Positions 7,318-15,944 of a stretch of 34,656 nucleotides of DNA are shown here, one piece after another. The number at the start of each line of letters is the position of its first letter. Position 1 is the first letter of the stretch. Made by a program: the position numbers and the translations under genes. The notes below the pieces were generated by a model. It was given only the letters and a program-made list of their open reading frames with translations. It searched no databases and was not told where the DNA came from. The stretch is from an archaeon (lineage in GTDB: Archaea; Nanobdellota; Nanobdellia; SCGC-AAA011-G17; PNOQ01): positions 1 through 34,656 of the forward strand of contig JAIOSD010000048.1 in the NCBI GenBank assembly GCA_021107835.1. The letters are read 5' to 3'.

Positions 7318-7725
7318 TTATTTGTCTATATACGCACCAAGTTCCCTATATAGATCTGCCAATTCATTAGCTCTTTTTTCATCACGTGTTTTTAAAATAG
7401 TTTCTGTTTCATTGTTAAGGATATCTACAATTTCATCAAATTTACGAACAGCTTCTGGATCACTATTTAATTTAATATATTCATATTCAGCCAGTGATGA
7501 ACATTCTTGAATTCTTTGTAAATAGTGGCGGGACCCGCATTTATCAAGGAATCTTACAATAGAGCTATCGTCCCCTTCTTGAACTAAATGTAAAATAGAA
7601 AAAACACCAAGAATTTCGTTGGTTGCATCTTTACAAAGTTTCCATCTTTCAAACACCTGATCTAGAAATGTTCTTTCCTCTCGGGTTAGTTTCATATCTT
7701 TTCTTTGTTCTTCTTCGGGAGACAT
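7318..7725 (-). CDS. Soluble helical protein of unknown function
   Basis: From the ATG at 7725 this is a 135-residue, charged, mostly helical protein with no membrane segment and no recognised motif. The frame is open to 7815, but that extension is hydrophobic and crosses the promoter. A TATA element (TTTATAAA, 7766-7773) predicts a transcript start near 7743, leaving a leader of about 18 bases with AAGGT before the chosen ATG; an inner ATG at 7695 is the alternative. It lies between Nop10 (convergent) and endonuclease Q (same strand, different promoter). Confidence 0.6.
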   Translation of the reverse strand: MSPEEEQRKDMKLTREERTFLDQVFERWKLCKDATNEILGVFSILHLVQEGDDSSIVRFLDKCGSRHYLQRIQECSSLAEYEYIKLNSDPEAVRKFDEIVDILNNETETILKTRDEKRANELADLYRELGAYIDK

Positions 7726-7821
7726 TTTATTTACCTTATTTAGTAAAATAATCCCATTTTTATGATTTATAAAACTTTCTATTTGTAACAACCATATAAT
7801 AACAACATTATTCAAACCTAT

Positions 7822-9045
7822 CTAAAAATCACCCAAAGTTTTCTGAGGACCAACAGAAAAATTAGGCTCGCCATAAACCCCATCATAGCCTGCTTTTACT
7901 TTTATCAACCCTCTACGATTACTCATTATAATATCAACCAACTTAGAATCTAAAACTTTCAATAAACTATCCTTACTTTCATTCAACAAAACATCAAATT
8001 CAGAGTTAAACTTATCAACAATACTCATATACTTAGCAAAAACATTTTTAGAATATAATTGTTTAACACCAAGAAAACCACTTAAAAGCTCAGATAGAGG
8101 AATCAACCTTTTAAAACCGGGGGCACCATCCAACCTAAATCCTTCAGGACGATCAGCCAGCTTCTCAACCCTATTCAAAACCCCAATAGTCAAAGGTCTA
8201 TTACACTTGGGACAACGACCATTGTGTTTAATACTTTCAGAAGGACTAAAACAAACCCCACATTTCCTATGCCCATCAAAATGATACTTTCCATAACCAG
8301 GATCCACTTCAATAGTACTATGCAAACCCTCACCAGTACGAATAGCTTTCAAAATAGCATTATAACTCACTTCACAATCAAAAATAGTAGCTTCACGACC
8401 AACTCTCCAAGGCCAAAATGAATGACTATCTGAAGAACTAACTAAATTAAATTTATCCAATGAAGAAATTCTCCAATTCATAGAAGGATCAGAAGACAAT
8501 CCAGTTTCAATCGCATGTATATGTTTAACCTTATCTCCAAAACATTCCTCCACAGAATCAAACCCCGATTTACTACCCAAAATACCAAACCAAGGCGTCC
8601 AGGCGTGAGCAGGAATTATTTCAATATCATCAGAAATTTCTTTCATCATCTCAACCAATTCAATAGAAGTAAAACCAAATATTGGACGACCATCATAATC
8701 AATACGCCCTTTCTTAAGGAAAGCTTCAGTAATTTGATCAACAACTTCAAAACTAGGAGCCAATAAAACATGATGCACTCTACGCCCTTTCAAATTTTGT
8801 GTATACATTAAACTAATCTCAGATTGTAGAATAAACTTTGAACCAGAAGGCGTTTTTAAAATCCCACTATCATCTTCGATTAAGTGTTCTTTCAAATGAG
8901 TATTCCACAAAGGATGCTGAAAATCACCAGTACCAAATATATCCACCCCCTTAATCTTTCCCCATTTCTCCAAATTAGGAATATCTAATTTAGGACTAGT
9001 AGCTCTAGAATACCGTCCATGTATGTGTAAATCAGCAATAACCAT
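7822..9045 (-). CDS. Endonuclease Q (PHP-domain DNA repair nuclease) with a C-terminal PIP-like motif
   Basis: EndoQ nicks DNA on the 5' side of deaminated bases (uracil, hypoxanthine, xanthine) and abasic sites. The 407-residue protein has the PHP metal motifs in order: DLHIHGRYSRA (residues 5-15), GTGDFQHP, HAWTPWFG, ETGLSSDPSMNWR and SSSDSHSFWPWRVGREA. A Cys4 zinc element (CGVC ... CPKC) follows, then a C-terminal domain containing the family-typical GYDGVYGE. The last seven residues, QKTLGDF (401-407), fit a PCNA-interacting Qxx(L)xx(F) motif, and EndoQ of Thermococcales is known to work with PCNA. A TATA element about 22.5 bases upstream indicates a leaderless single-gene unit. It belongs to the family formerly listed as TIGR00375. 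Confidence 0.93.
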   Translation of the reverse strand: MVIADLHIHGRYSRATSPKLDIPNLEKWGKIKGVDIFGTGDFQHPLWNTHLKEHLIEDDSGILKTPSGSKFILQSEISLMYTQNLKGRRVHHVLLAPSFEVVDQITEAFLKKGRIDYDGRPIFGFTSIELVEMMKEISDDIEIIPAHAWTPWFGILGSKSGFDSVEECFGDKVKHIHAIETGLSSDPSMNWRISSLDKFNLVSSSDSHSFWPWRVGREATIFDCEVSYNAILKAIRTGEGLHSTIEVDPGYGKYHFDGHRKCGVCFSPSESIKHNGRCPKCNRPLTIGVLNRVEKLADRPEGFRLDGAPGFKRLIPLSELLSGFLGVKQLYSKNVFAKYMSIVDKFNSEFDVLLNESKDSLLKVLDSKLVDIIMSNRRGLIKVKAGYDGVYGEPNFSVGPQKTLGDF

Positions 9046-9063
9046 AAAAAAGATAAGAAAAAG

Positions 9064-9073
9064 AAATATAAGA
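9064..9073 (-). promoter_or_regulatory. TATA element of the endonuclease Q gene
   Basis: Minus-strand TTATATTT centred about 22.5 bases before the ATG at 9045, slightly closer than the usual spacing in this window. Confidence 0.4.
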
Positions 9074-9076
9074 ATC

Positions 9077-10000
9077 TTACGATTGTAAGATCTTTAACAA
9101 CTTAGACATTGATTGCACATATTCAAAGTCTAAAAACACTGTAATCTCTCTTTGATAATTTGCTCCAGTATTCTCCACAGGCATAGTACATCTAAGTGTT
9201 TTAGTTCCAGCAGTAAGCTTCAAATATCCTTCATTTCCTTCAATTCCATCAAACGATACACAACTAACATCTTCAGGAATCACTCTAAAATGAATTTTAT
9301 TTGCTTTATTTGCTTTAACAATTGTATCTCCAAGGCTTTCACAAGAAAAATCATCCATGTAAACGTCTCCAAACCCTTTGTTTTCAACTTCCATATTAAA
9401 TTTAACTTCATCTATACCATATACCTCTTCAACAAAACTAGTTATCTGTATAGGAGAGCTTGAAACTCTTTGGGAATTTATTCTTTCTTCACCTAAAACA
9501 CAAACGCTTTCTCCACCACCTTCAACTATTTCAGAAGAAGAAATACAAGCAGTAACCGCAGCTTCCGTTCTATAAGGGTAACACACTCTCGCATGTAATG
9601 TTGGATTTATATACTCTCCAGAAACACTTCCTTGATAATTAATTATACCCATATCCACGTTAACTTGAGCACCCTCTCCAATCAAACCCTTTTTAGTACC
9701 TAAAATTCCTGGAACAACAGAAACATAATCTGAACTCAAACTAAAATCACTCATTGCTAAACCATACAAAGCAACCTCTACAGAATTTTCAGGCAAATCA
9801 TATTCTCCTTTATTCTTTAAACCTATTTTAATTGGAACATCTGAATTAGCAGTAAACTGCGAAATAGGTGCTCCATCTACAAAACTAATTTCTAATCCAT
9901 CAGTCCCCCCAATAAAGGGCCCTTCAATTTCAACATCTTCACTACATCCAGAAATCAATAAAACAAAAGTAATTACAACCAAAAATGCTATTTTTTTCAT
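9077..10000 (-). CDS. Putative surface lipoprotein (second of a pair)
   Basis: The 307-residue protein has a classic lipoprotein signal: basic start MKK, hydrophobic core, lipobox LISGC with Cys19. The mature part is beta-rich with CARDB/Ig-like phrases (DVPIKIGLKNKGEYDLPENSVEVALYG; KFNMEVENKGFGDVYMDDF), which suggests two stalk-like beta-sandwich domains, plus several Cys that could form disulphides outside the cell. It overlaps the upstream lipoprotein gene by 4 bases (ATGA), and the two share the same layout. Function is unknown; a role in surface adhesion or as part of an envelope complex is inference. Confidence 0.75.
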   Translation of the reverse strand: MKKIAFLVVITFVLLISGCSEDVEIEGPFIGGTDGLEISFVDGAPISQFTANSDVPIKIGLKNKGEYDLPENSVEVALYGLAMSDFSLSSDYVSVVPGILGTKKGLIGEGAQVNVDMGIINYQGSVSGEYINPTLHARVCYPYRTEAAVTACISSSEIVEGGGESVCVLGEERINSQRVSSSPIQITSFVEEVYGIDEVKFNMEVENKGFGDVYMDDFSCESLGDTIVKANKANKIHFRVIPEDVSCVSFDGIEGNEGYLKLTAGTKTLRCTMPVENTGANYQREITVFLDFEYVQSMSKLLKILQS

Positions 10001-10938
10001 AATAATCCCTCCTCATTTTCTACTAATTTAATTGTGCCACTAGGCAAAAGCACATAATAATCATGTACAAGTGTGATAAATATCGCCTCTGGATAGCCCC
10101 CTTGCCCTCCAAGTTCAGCAAGAAAATCACAACTAACAACCTTAGTAAGCCCTTCACTAAAGTCTAATAAGCCTTTACTATTTAAGTCATCACAATTGAA
10201 ATATCCTTGATTTCCCAATTGTGCCTCAATCTTCAAAAAATGATCTTGAGTATCTTCCCAAAAAACACTTCCTTTAGAATCTTTTTTTAAGTATACATCA
10301 ATCTTAACTACTGCTTTATTACCTTGTTTACCCAATCTCTTCACAACTTTTTCAACAATAACAGGAGCAAGGTCTCCTTCAATATTTCCTTGAGTAAAAG
10401 TTTGCCCATTTTCACAAGGAAAATCAATTTCAGTGGCCGGAAGTTTTACACAAACATCATTTAATTTAAATTCACTAATAACAGAGTACCTTAATTCTGC
10501 ATTTATAGTTGTTTTGTCATTTCCATGAGCAATGCCAGAATAAGAATATGCTCCGCCACCTTCAGGAAAATGTTTTAAAACAACACCAGGAACCAACCCC
10601 TCATTTGAATCTACAGTTGCTGCAGGAATTTCTATGTTTTTTATACAAGGTTTTAATTTAGGAATGCCCCCAATGGAAGCAGAAGCCAAATCAGAAACAC
10701 ATAATGTAGCGCCTTCAACTACTTTTGGAAGATTATTAGTTAAAAGAATATCTACCCCAAACTCATCATACTCATCCAAACAATACCCGGTAGAATCCTT
10801 ACAACTAGAATAAAACTCATTATTTTTTGTAAATTCTAAATCAACACCGCCCATATTTGTTTTAGCAGTTTGCTTATTACACCCAGAAATAGAAAAAACT
10901 AATACCATCAATAATAAGATAATAATAACACCTCTCAT
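9997..10938 (-). CDS. Putative surface lipoprotein (first of a pair)
   Basis: This 313-residue protein has a signal peptide ending in the lipobox SISGC (Cys20). The mature chain has segments of the type VDILLTNNLPKVVEGATLCVSDL and VVKIDVYLKKD, which again suggest CARDB/Ig-like beta-sandwich domains, and paired Cys. It resembles the downstream lipoprotein in overall plan. A TATA element (TTTTAAAA, 10961-10968) lies 26.5 bases before the ATG, so the lipoprotein pair has its own promoter within the larger surface-gene cluster at 9077-13656. Substrate and partner are unknown. Confidence 0.75.
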   Translation of the reverse strand: MRGVIIILLLMVLVFSISGCNKQTAKTNMGGVDLEFTKNNEFYSSCKDSTGYCLDEYDEFGVDILLTNNLPKVVEGATLCVSDLASASIGGIPKLKPCIKNIEIPAATVDSNEGLVPGVVLKHFPEGGGAYSYSGIAHGNDKTTINAELRYSVISEFKLNDVCVKLPATEIDFPCENGQTFTQGNIEGDLAPVIVEKVVKRLGKQGNKAVVKIDVYLKKDSKGSVFWEDTQDHFLKIEAQLGNQGYFNCDDLNSKGLLDFSEGLTKVVSCDFLAELGGQGGYPEAIFITLVHDYYVLLPSGTIKLVENEEGLL

Positions 10939-10960
10939 ATCTATAAAATATACTATTCTC

Positions 10961-10968
10961 TTTTAAAA
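10961..10968 (-). promoter_or_regulatory. TATA element of the lipoprotein pair
   Basis: TTTTAAAA centred 26.5 bases before the ATG at 10938. Confidence 0.5.
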
Positions 10969-10978
10969 ATCTTTCTAA

Positions 10979-12511
10979 TTAATAAGGGACATCAGTAATA
11001 CAAGAACCATCAAGATATTTACAATTACCAACCAAACAATAGTCATCATTACACTCTTTCTCACTAGAATAATCTGTAGTACAAGAGCCACCGCATTGTT
11101 CACATTTAGAAAAAACTTCCCCTTCATAAACAGGTTTGCACCCTTTCATAGGGATACATTTTGTTTCATTATAATAAGAACAAGGATCTCCGGCAGGAAC
11201 ATCAGCCTTAAAAAACTTTAAATTAATACTATCTTCCATAGCAAATACATAATCAACTTCTGCTTCAATAGGTGTTAAATAAAAACTAGACTGCTCATCA
11301 ATAAAAGGTAAAATATTCAAGTGACATTTTAATTTTAAATCTGTTTTAAAATACTTCATACAACTTTCTTCAGTCAAGCCAGTTCCTTGAAGCGCCTCAG
11401 GGGAACAATCTTTATTTACTTTTTCATTAAGAGCATAAGGCGTTAAGTGATAGATTTGATATTCTCCCTCAAATTCTCCAGTTGGTTCAAAATCACAAAA
11501 AATAGGGTTAACATCTAATTCAATCTCTGGGGGCAATTTTAAAAATATATCTTTCACAGAAATTAAATCCCCTCTCCAATTCTTAGTCAAAGAAACTTGA
11601 AAAGGAACTAAAGAAGTATACCCATCTAAAAAGGGTTGGTTTCTACCCGCCCCCATACCAAGATTTATTGGTCCAGCAGTTGTAGTAGAAGCCATAACAT
11701 TACCAAACCCTAAATTTGCCGGTCTTTCTCCTAAAAAATGCATCCATGGGTCCACCCCTGTATTATAAAAAAAAGAGTTATAGTCATGAGCCCTCATAAT
11801 ATAAGCATCATAATGAGCAATCGTCTTGGTCTCAAACAATACCTTAAAAGTTAACCTTTTAGTATTCAATTTAGTTGGGTTCAAAGACAAAGAACCATCA
11901 ACAGAGGGATTACAAAAAACCATTTCTGATTCAATTCTTCCATTTCCAGAATAATTAAACGTTTTAGGACTAACTGCAATTTCTCCCGTATAATCTTCCA
12001 ACTCACATTCAAACTTAACTTGGGATTCTTCTTGAGATAAACTAGATGCCTGAACCATGGCCGTAGCTGAAATATGGGGGAGTTTACCATCAGAAACGAT
12101 GAACTCACGAGGAACTGCCTCAAAACTAGTTATTTTTACTCCCAAATTACGATTATCTTTATTTTCCTCAACAATAGAACGATATGTTCTTGTTTTAGCA
12201 GGATTAAACACACTATCATATAGACTAGAAAACCAACTATTATCTAGATTCTTATCTATAACAAGAGATATATCTTTAGTAGTTGCTTCAGCAGATCCAG
12301 AAGAAATCTGTGCATAAGAAAAGGCAGCAATACCCACAATAGCTAAAACAAGAACTATTTTAAAAATCCATCCAAAAAACTTACTAAAAACCTCTCCAGG
12401 ACCTTCTACATATCCCCCACCTTTAGTTTTAGTTTTATAAACATGCTTCACACTTCGAGGCTTTCCAGAAGAATCATCCTCTTTCCCCCCTCCCTCTTTT
12501 TCCTCAGCCAT
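10979..12511 (-). CDS. Single-pass surface protein with a Cys-rich C-terminal tail
   Basis: This 510-residue protein has a hydrophilic, Gly/Lys/Glu-rich cytoplasmic N-terminus (1-48), one transmembrane helix (about 49-67, KIVLVLAIVGIAAF), and a large beta-rich outer region. The last 70 residues contain ten Cys (spaced as in C..C..C, CEQCGGSC, CLVGNC), which probably form disulphides or a small knotted domain. No known enzymatic motif is visible. It is the second gene after 12514-13656, with only two bases between them, so the pair is cotranscribed. The orientation (short inside, large outside) suggests a receptor, adhesin or anchor; this is inference. Confidence 0.7.
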   Translation of the reverse strand: MAEEKEGGGKEDDSSGKPRSVKHVYKTKTKGGGYVEGPGEVFSKFFGWIFKIVLVLAIVGIAAFSYAQISSGSAEATTKDISLVIDKNLDNSWFSSLYDSVFNPAKTRTYRSIVEENKDNRNLGVKITSFEAVPREFIVSDGKLPHISATAMVQASSLSQEESQVKFECELEDYTGEIAVSPKTFNYSGNGRIESEMVFCNPSVDGSLSLNPTKLNTKRLTFKVLFETKTIAHYDAYIMRAHDYNSFFYNTGVDPWMHFLGERPANLGFGNVMASTTTAGPINLGMGAGRNQPFLDGYTSLVPFQVSLTKNWRGDLISVKDIFLKLPPEIELDVNPIFCDFEPTGEFEGEYQIYHLTPYALNEKVNKDCSPEALQGTGLTEESCMKYFKTDLKLKCHLNILPFIDEQSSFYLTPIEAEVDYVFAMEDSINLKFFKADVPAGDPCSYYNETKCIPMKGCKPVYEGEVFSKCEQCGGSCTTDYSSEKECNDDYCLVGNCKYLDGSCITDVPY

Positions 12512-12513
12512 AT

Positions 12514-13656
12514 TTATTCATACCAAACTTTTATCTCATTAATTATAAAATCATTAACAGGAACAAGTTCTAAAAAATTATGTCCTTTCTTAACAAAACC
12601 AGTTATTTCTTTCTCAAAATAACTACTAGAAATATCTAACTTAATATCATGATTATTCACAAAAATATTTGCTTCCTTACCCCCACTTTCCATTTGTAGA
12701 GATAAATAAAATTCATCAGCAAAATCAAAAGCACTTTCTTCAATTTCAAACGTATAAGAAGGATATATCTCATCATCCAATCTATTAACAACTTTAACAG
12801 GGCTCAATAAAAAGTTCCCATTATCTATTATGAACTTAATCTCATTCTCACCAGAATTAAGTTTATTTCCAAGATCAATACTTCTTTGGAAACTAGTACA
12901 TTCAATAGATTCAGAGGACAAAAGCACATCATTCAAATAAATCTTTAGAATAGTCAAACCCCTTGCAGAAGTACAGAAAACAGAAAAATCCAATCTAGAA
13001 TCACTCAAATGACTCTTCTCAGTTTCACTAACAGAAAAACTTCTAACCTCCTCATAATGCACCCTCTCAAACTCCTGTCTTATTTCAAGATCCCTCAAAG
13101 TATATTTATTTTTCTTCCAAAAAGACAATCCAGGAGAATCCACATACAGTTTCAAATTGTTTTTTTCCTTCAAATAAGAGAGAGGTAAATTTATAACCTT
13201 TCCACTTGCCACTTCAATCTTCTCAGAAAAAATAGGATGTTCATTCAACTCAATAAATAATTTACCACTTGTATCGCTTGCTCTAAAAGTAAAATAAACT
13301 CTTTCCAAATTATCTAAATCCTCTAAAACAAAATTTAAATCTTGATCAACATTCCCAAACCAACCCCTATTAACAAACAAAGATTCAGCTAGGCTTTCAA
13401 CTTCATCATCAAACTTAATGTTTAAATTTACTGGGTTTAGATCATGTACAAATTCATCACTTGCATCCGCACCAAAAGCTTCATCAAAAAGTAAAACCCC
13501 CACAATCTCTTCTTCATCACAAACATCTTCACAATTACCAGGATCTAAAAGCTGACATTTATCACAAGGAGGCATAATCAACATATAAATCATTATAAAA
13601 ATAGCAATAAGAAATACCAACCCCCCTATAGAACCACTATTAGCTTTTTTAGACAT
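12514..13656 (-). CDS. Single-pass surface protein with beta-sandwich ectodomains
   Basis: This 380-residue protein has a short basic N-terminus, a hydrophobic helix (about 9-28), then a Cys cluster just outside the membrane (PPCDKCQLLDPGNCEDVC). Three repeated beta-rich units follow with phrases such as GKLFIELNEHPIF, LTILKIYLNDVLL and GKEANIFVNNHDI, each like a jelly-roll/galactose-binding-type sheet. The repeated pattern suggests three tandem domains of one fold. It heads the operon with the Cys-rich surface protein. A TATA element sits 26.5 bases upstream. No family name is recognised; carbohydrate or protein binding outside the cell is only inferred from the fold-like pattern. Confidence 0.7.
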   Translation of the reverse strand: MSKKANSGSIGGLVFLIAIFIMIYMLIMPPCDKCQLLDPGNCEDVCDEEEIVGVLLFDEAFGADASDEFVHDLNPVNLNIKFDDEVESLAESLFVNRGWFGNVDQDLNFVLEDLDNLERVYFTFRASDTSGKLFIELNEHPIFSEKIEVASGKVINLPLSYLKEKNNLKLYVDSPGLSFWKKNKYTLRDLEIRQEFERVHYEEVRSFSVSETEKSHLSDSRLDFSVFCTSARGLTILKIYLNDVLLSSESIECTSFQRSIDLGNKLNSGENEIKFIIDNGNFLLSPVKVVNRLDDEIYPSYTFEIEESAFDFADEFYLSLQMESGGKEANIFVNNHDIKLDISSSYFEKEITGFVKKGHNFLELVPVNDFIINEIKVWYE

Positions 13657-13676
13657 ATTTTAAGAATATCCAAAGA

Positions 13677-13687
13677 TAATTTAAAAG
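13677..13687 (-). promoter_or_regulatory. TATA element of the surface-protein operon
   Basis: CCTTTTAAATTA on the minus strand, TTTAAA centred 26.5 bases before the ATG at 13656, preceded by a CC as in other strong-looking promoters here. Confidence 0.5.
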
Positions 13688-13695
13688 GTTTTCTA

Positions 13696-14106
13696 TTAAA
13701 CAATATGTTTAGAAAGTTCTGGAAATTCCTTAATCATCGCTTGTTTGGCCCTAACTTCCGATTCAGCCCCTTCACTTAAACTATTTACTTTTAATTTCTT
13801 CTTAAATAACACATGATAAAATTCATGCATAACTAATGCTTTAACAAAATCCTTATCTGAAGTTAATTGATTAATCATATCTTCACAAAGATAAACTGTA
13901 TCCCCTTTAACAGAATGTTTAACCAACGCCCCAACAATAATAGGTACCCCTTCTATAAGATTTTCCTCAATCAATTTACTTTCTTTAGAAATAGAGAAAA
14001 ATTCATCTCCCCCAACAAATTTTAAAGTGCACTTAACCTTATGTTTTTTAGAAAAGTCACAATGCGCTTCATTAAAAATACCAATTAATTCCCTTTTCGT
14101 AAACAT
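13696..14106 (-). CDS. Small HEXXH zinc-peptidase-like protein
   Basis: This 136-residue protein contains HEFYH (94-98), a HEXXH zinc motif within a predicted helix (FVKALVMHEFYHVLF). Glutamates 15-20 residues later (E112, E115, E117) could supply the third ligand, as in gluzincins. The small size and lack of a signal peptide resemble minigluzincins and SprT-like proteins. It shares one palindromic TATA element with the divergent prepilin peptidase gene. Activity and substrate are unproven. Confidence 0.7.
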   Translation of the reverse strand: MFTKRELIGIFNEAHCDFSKKHKVKCTLKFVGGDEFFSISKESKLIEENLIEGVPIIVGALVKHSVKGDTVYLCEDMINQLTSDKDFVKALVMHEFYHVLFKKKLKVNSLSEGAESEVRAKQAMIKEFPELSKHIV

Positions 14107-14128
14107 AACAATAACAATAACAAAAAAG

Positions 14129-14138
14129 ATTTATAAAT
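14129..14138. promoter_or_regulatory. Perfectly palindromic TATA element shared by divergent genes
   Basis: ATTTATAAAT is its own reverse complement and is centred at 14133.5. It lies 25.5 bases from the prepilin peptidase ATG (14159, plus) and 27.5 bases from the HEXXH-protein ATG (14106, minus). Confidence 0.6.
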
Positions 14139-14158
14139 GTGCCTATCAACAAACAAAT

Positions 14159-15022
14159 ATGTTTGATTATATAATTGCCTTAATCGCTTTAATTTGGTTA
14201 ACAGCAGCAGCAGTAATAGATATAAAAACAAAAGAAATACCCAACTGGTTAAATTTCAGTTTAATAGCAGTAGCCTTCTCAATCTTCTTATTTAAATCAA
14301 TACAACTTTCAAGTTTTCAACCAATTCTAAGTAGTTTAGTTGGATTTGGGATAGTTTTCATAATAGGAAATATAATGTATTACACTAAACAATGGGGTGG
14401 AGGGGACGCAAAACTACTTTATGGTTTAGGCGCTTTATTACCTCATTATCCACAACAACTAACAAATTTTTTCAGTCCAAATCTAAACCTCCCTTTCTTA
14501 GCAATCTTATTCATAAACATAATGGTAATAGGCGCAGCATATGCTCTGTTAATTAGTTTCATACTAATAATAAAAAGAAGAAAAGAATTTTCAAAAGAAT
14601 TCAAAAGAACAACTAACAAAATAAAAGGATTATCTAAAGTCTTATTCACTTTATTAACTATTTTCATACTAGCAATAATATTTATCCAAAACAATTTAAC
14701 TAGAACATTTTTATTTTTAATTGTAGTATTCCCTATCTTATTTTTCTATTTATTTATTTCAATAAAAACTATAGAAAAAGTTCAAATGTATAAAAAAATA
14801 AAAACTTCAAAATTAGTTGAAGGGGATTGGATAACAGAAAAAATAATAATAAACAAAAAATTAATTTACAATCCAGAAAAATCTTTAGGAATAACAAAAA
14901 AACAAATAGCTTTAATTAAAAAACATAAAAAAGAAATAATAATAAAAGAAGGAATTGCATTTGTACCTTCATTCTGGATAGCAACAATAATTAGTTTAGT
15001 CTTTGGGAATATTTTGTTTTAA
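14159..15022 (+). CDS. Archaeal prepilin/preflagellin peptidase (A24 aspartic peptidase)
   Basis: This membrane aspartic protease removes the class III signal peptide from prepilins before the hydrophobic helix. The 287-residue protein has the first catalytic Asp21 in AAAVIDIKTKEIPNWLN and the second in the GxGD motif (G80-D83, QWGGGDAKLLYG). Several hydrophobic segments are consistent with a polytopic enzyme, and there is a basic C-terminal extension beyond the core. The frame is open to 14027, but MFDYIIALIALIW at 14159 is the expected start and fits the shared TATA element. The many prepilin-like proteins at 21918-27203 are its probable substrates. Its stop overlaps the convergent gene by 4 bases. 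Confidence 0.9.
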   Translation: MFDYIIALIALIWLTAAAVIDIKTKEIPNWLNFSLIAVAFSIFLFKSIQLSSFQPILSSLVGFGIVFIIGNIMYYTKQWGGGDAKLLYGLGALLPHYPQQLTNFFSPNLNLPFLAILFINIMVIGAAYALLISFILIIKRRKEFSKEFKRTTNKIKGLSKVLFTLLTIFILAIIFIQNNLTRTFLFLIVVFPILFFYLFISIKTIEKVQMYKKIKTSKLVEGDWITEKIIINKKLIYNPEKSLGITKKQIALIKKHKKEIIIKEGIAFVPSFWIATIISLVFGNILF

Positions 15023-15633
15023 CTAGATTTATAATCTAATTTCGGAACATCTTCCATTCTTAGATCATGTATAGTTTCGCAAGTAATTCTAGGACAATCA
15101 GGATCAGAGTACATCCATGAATGGGGATCCAACAAAGAGAATTCAAAATACTCAAGACCCCCTTTAGTGGATTTAGAGTCCAATCTTAATTCATGATCAA
15201 TCTCTTGTGGAAGTGCAAGTAACCCCATATCCAGGGCAGAATTTCGCAACCCCCTATAAGTAAGCTTATCCAATTTTTCCAACACCCCATCATCTTTTCT
15301 GAGTTCTAACTCTCTCGCAAGTTTGCTATATACTGAACCTGGCTCATTTGAAAGTCTACCAAAAAAAGGAAGAGATCCCTTACTAATATCAAAAAGAATT
15401 GTATCTACATTTCCAGGATTTCTTTTATAAAAATCCCAACAAGTCATAATCGATTTAGGGAATAGTTCTCGTGCAATTTCAATAAAATAATTATATTCCA
15501 AACAAGTAGTCTTTATTTCAGCGCCTCCAACATTACCCAACATAATCTCATTTGGAAATAGGCCCTGAATACTAGCTCTAACAAGCATTTCATTCCTAAC
15601 ATTATCCGACAAATCATCCAATCTAAATGTCAT
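15019..15633 (-). CDS. Protein of unknown function
   Basis: This 204-residue soluble protein is rich in Leu, Asp and Arg, with no signal, membrane segment or catalytic motif that I recognise. Scattered Cys (in TTCLEY, MTCWDF, PDCPRITCET) do not form a clear zinc pattern. It has its own TATA element (TTTTATAT, 15656-15663) 26.5 bases before the ATG, which overlaps the end of the aEF1-beta gene. This supports it as an expressed leaderless gene despite the lack of a family. It is convergent with the prepilin peptidase. Confidence 0.6.
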   Translation of the reverse strand: MTFRLDDLSDNVRNEMLVRASIQGLFPNEIMLGNVGGAEIKTTCLEYNYFIEIARELFPKSIMTCWDFYKRNPGNVDTILFDISKGSLPFFGRLSNEPGSVYSKLARELELRKDDGVLEKLDKLTYRGLRNSALDMGLLALPQEIDHELRLDSKSTKGGLEYFEFSLLDPHSWMYSDPDCPRITCETIHDLRMEDVPKLDYKSS

Positions 15634-15655
15634 AAAAAAGAGAATAACAAAAGAG

Positions 15656-15663
15656 ATATAAAA
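15656..15663 (-). promoter_or_regulatory. TATA element of the unknown gene ending at 15019
   Basis: TTTTATAT centred 26.5 bases before the ATG at 15633; it abuts the stop region of aEF1-beta. Confidence 0.45.
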
Positions 15664-15942
15664 CTAACCAATAGCCCTTCTAACATCACTTATTTCAGCA
15701 GAATTAACTTCTTCAAATTCTGAAACTTTCTCGGCAACAGGATCAGGACTTCCAAGACCCTCTTCCATAACAAAAAGAATTTTTAAAGCTTTCAAACCAA
15801 AAGCAACAGGCTCAATTTCAGTTTTAGTTTCCTTTTCTCCAACAAAATCTTTTATCACAACCTTAACTTTAGTTTCTAAAGCTTCTAAATCGGTATCAGG
15901 AGAAATAGGCATAACTTTTATGGTTGCAACTGCAAGTGCCAT
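15664..15942 (-). CDS. ef1b: Translation elongation factor aEF1-beta
   Basis: aEF1-beta is the nucleotide exchange factor of aEF1-alpha. The 92-residue protein starts MALAVATIKVMPISPDTDLEAL, and has the EIEPVAFGLKALKILFVMEE core and the C-terminal SAEISDVRRAIG segment, all typical of the archaeal family; length is also typical (about 90). It begins two bases after the stop of the zinc-ribbon gene, an arrangement common in archaea. Confidence 0.95.
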   Translation of the reverse strand: MALAVATIKVMPISPDTDLEALETKVKVVIKDFVGEKETKTEIEPVAFGLKALKILFVMEEGLGSPDPVAEKVSEFEEVNSAEISDVRRAIG

Positions 15943-15944
15943 TC

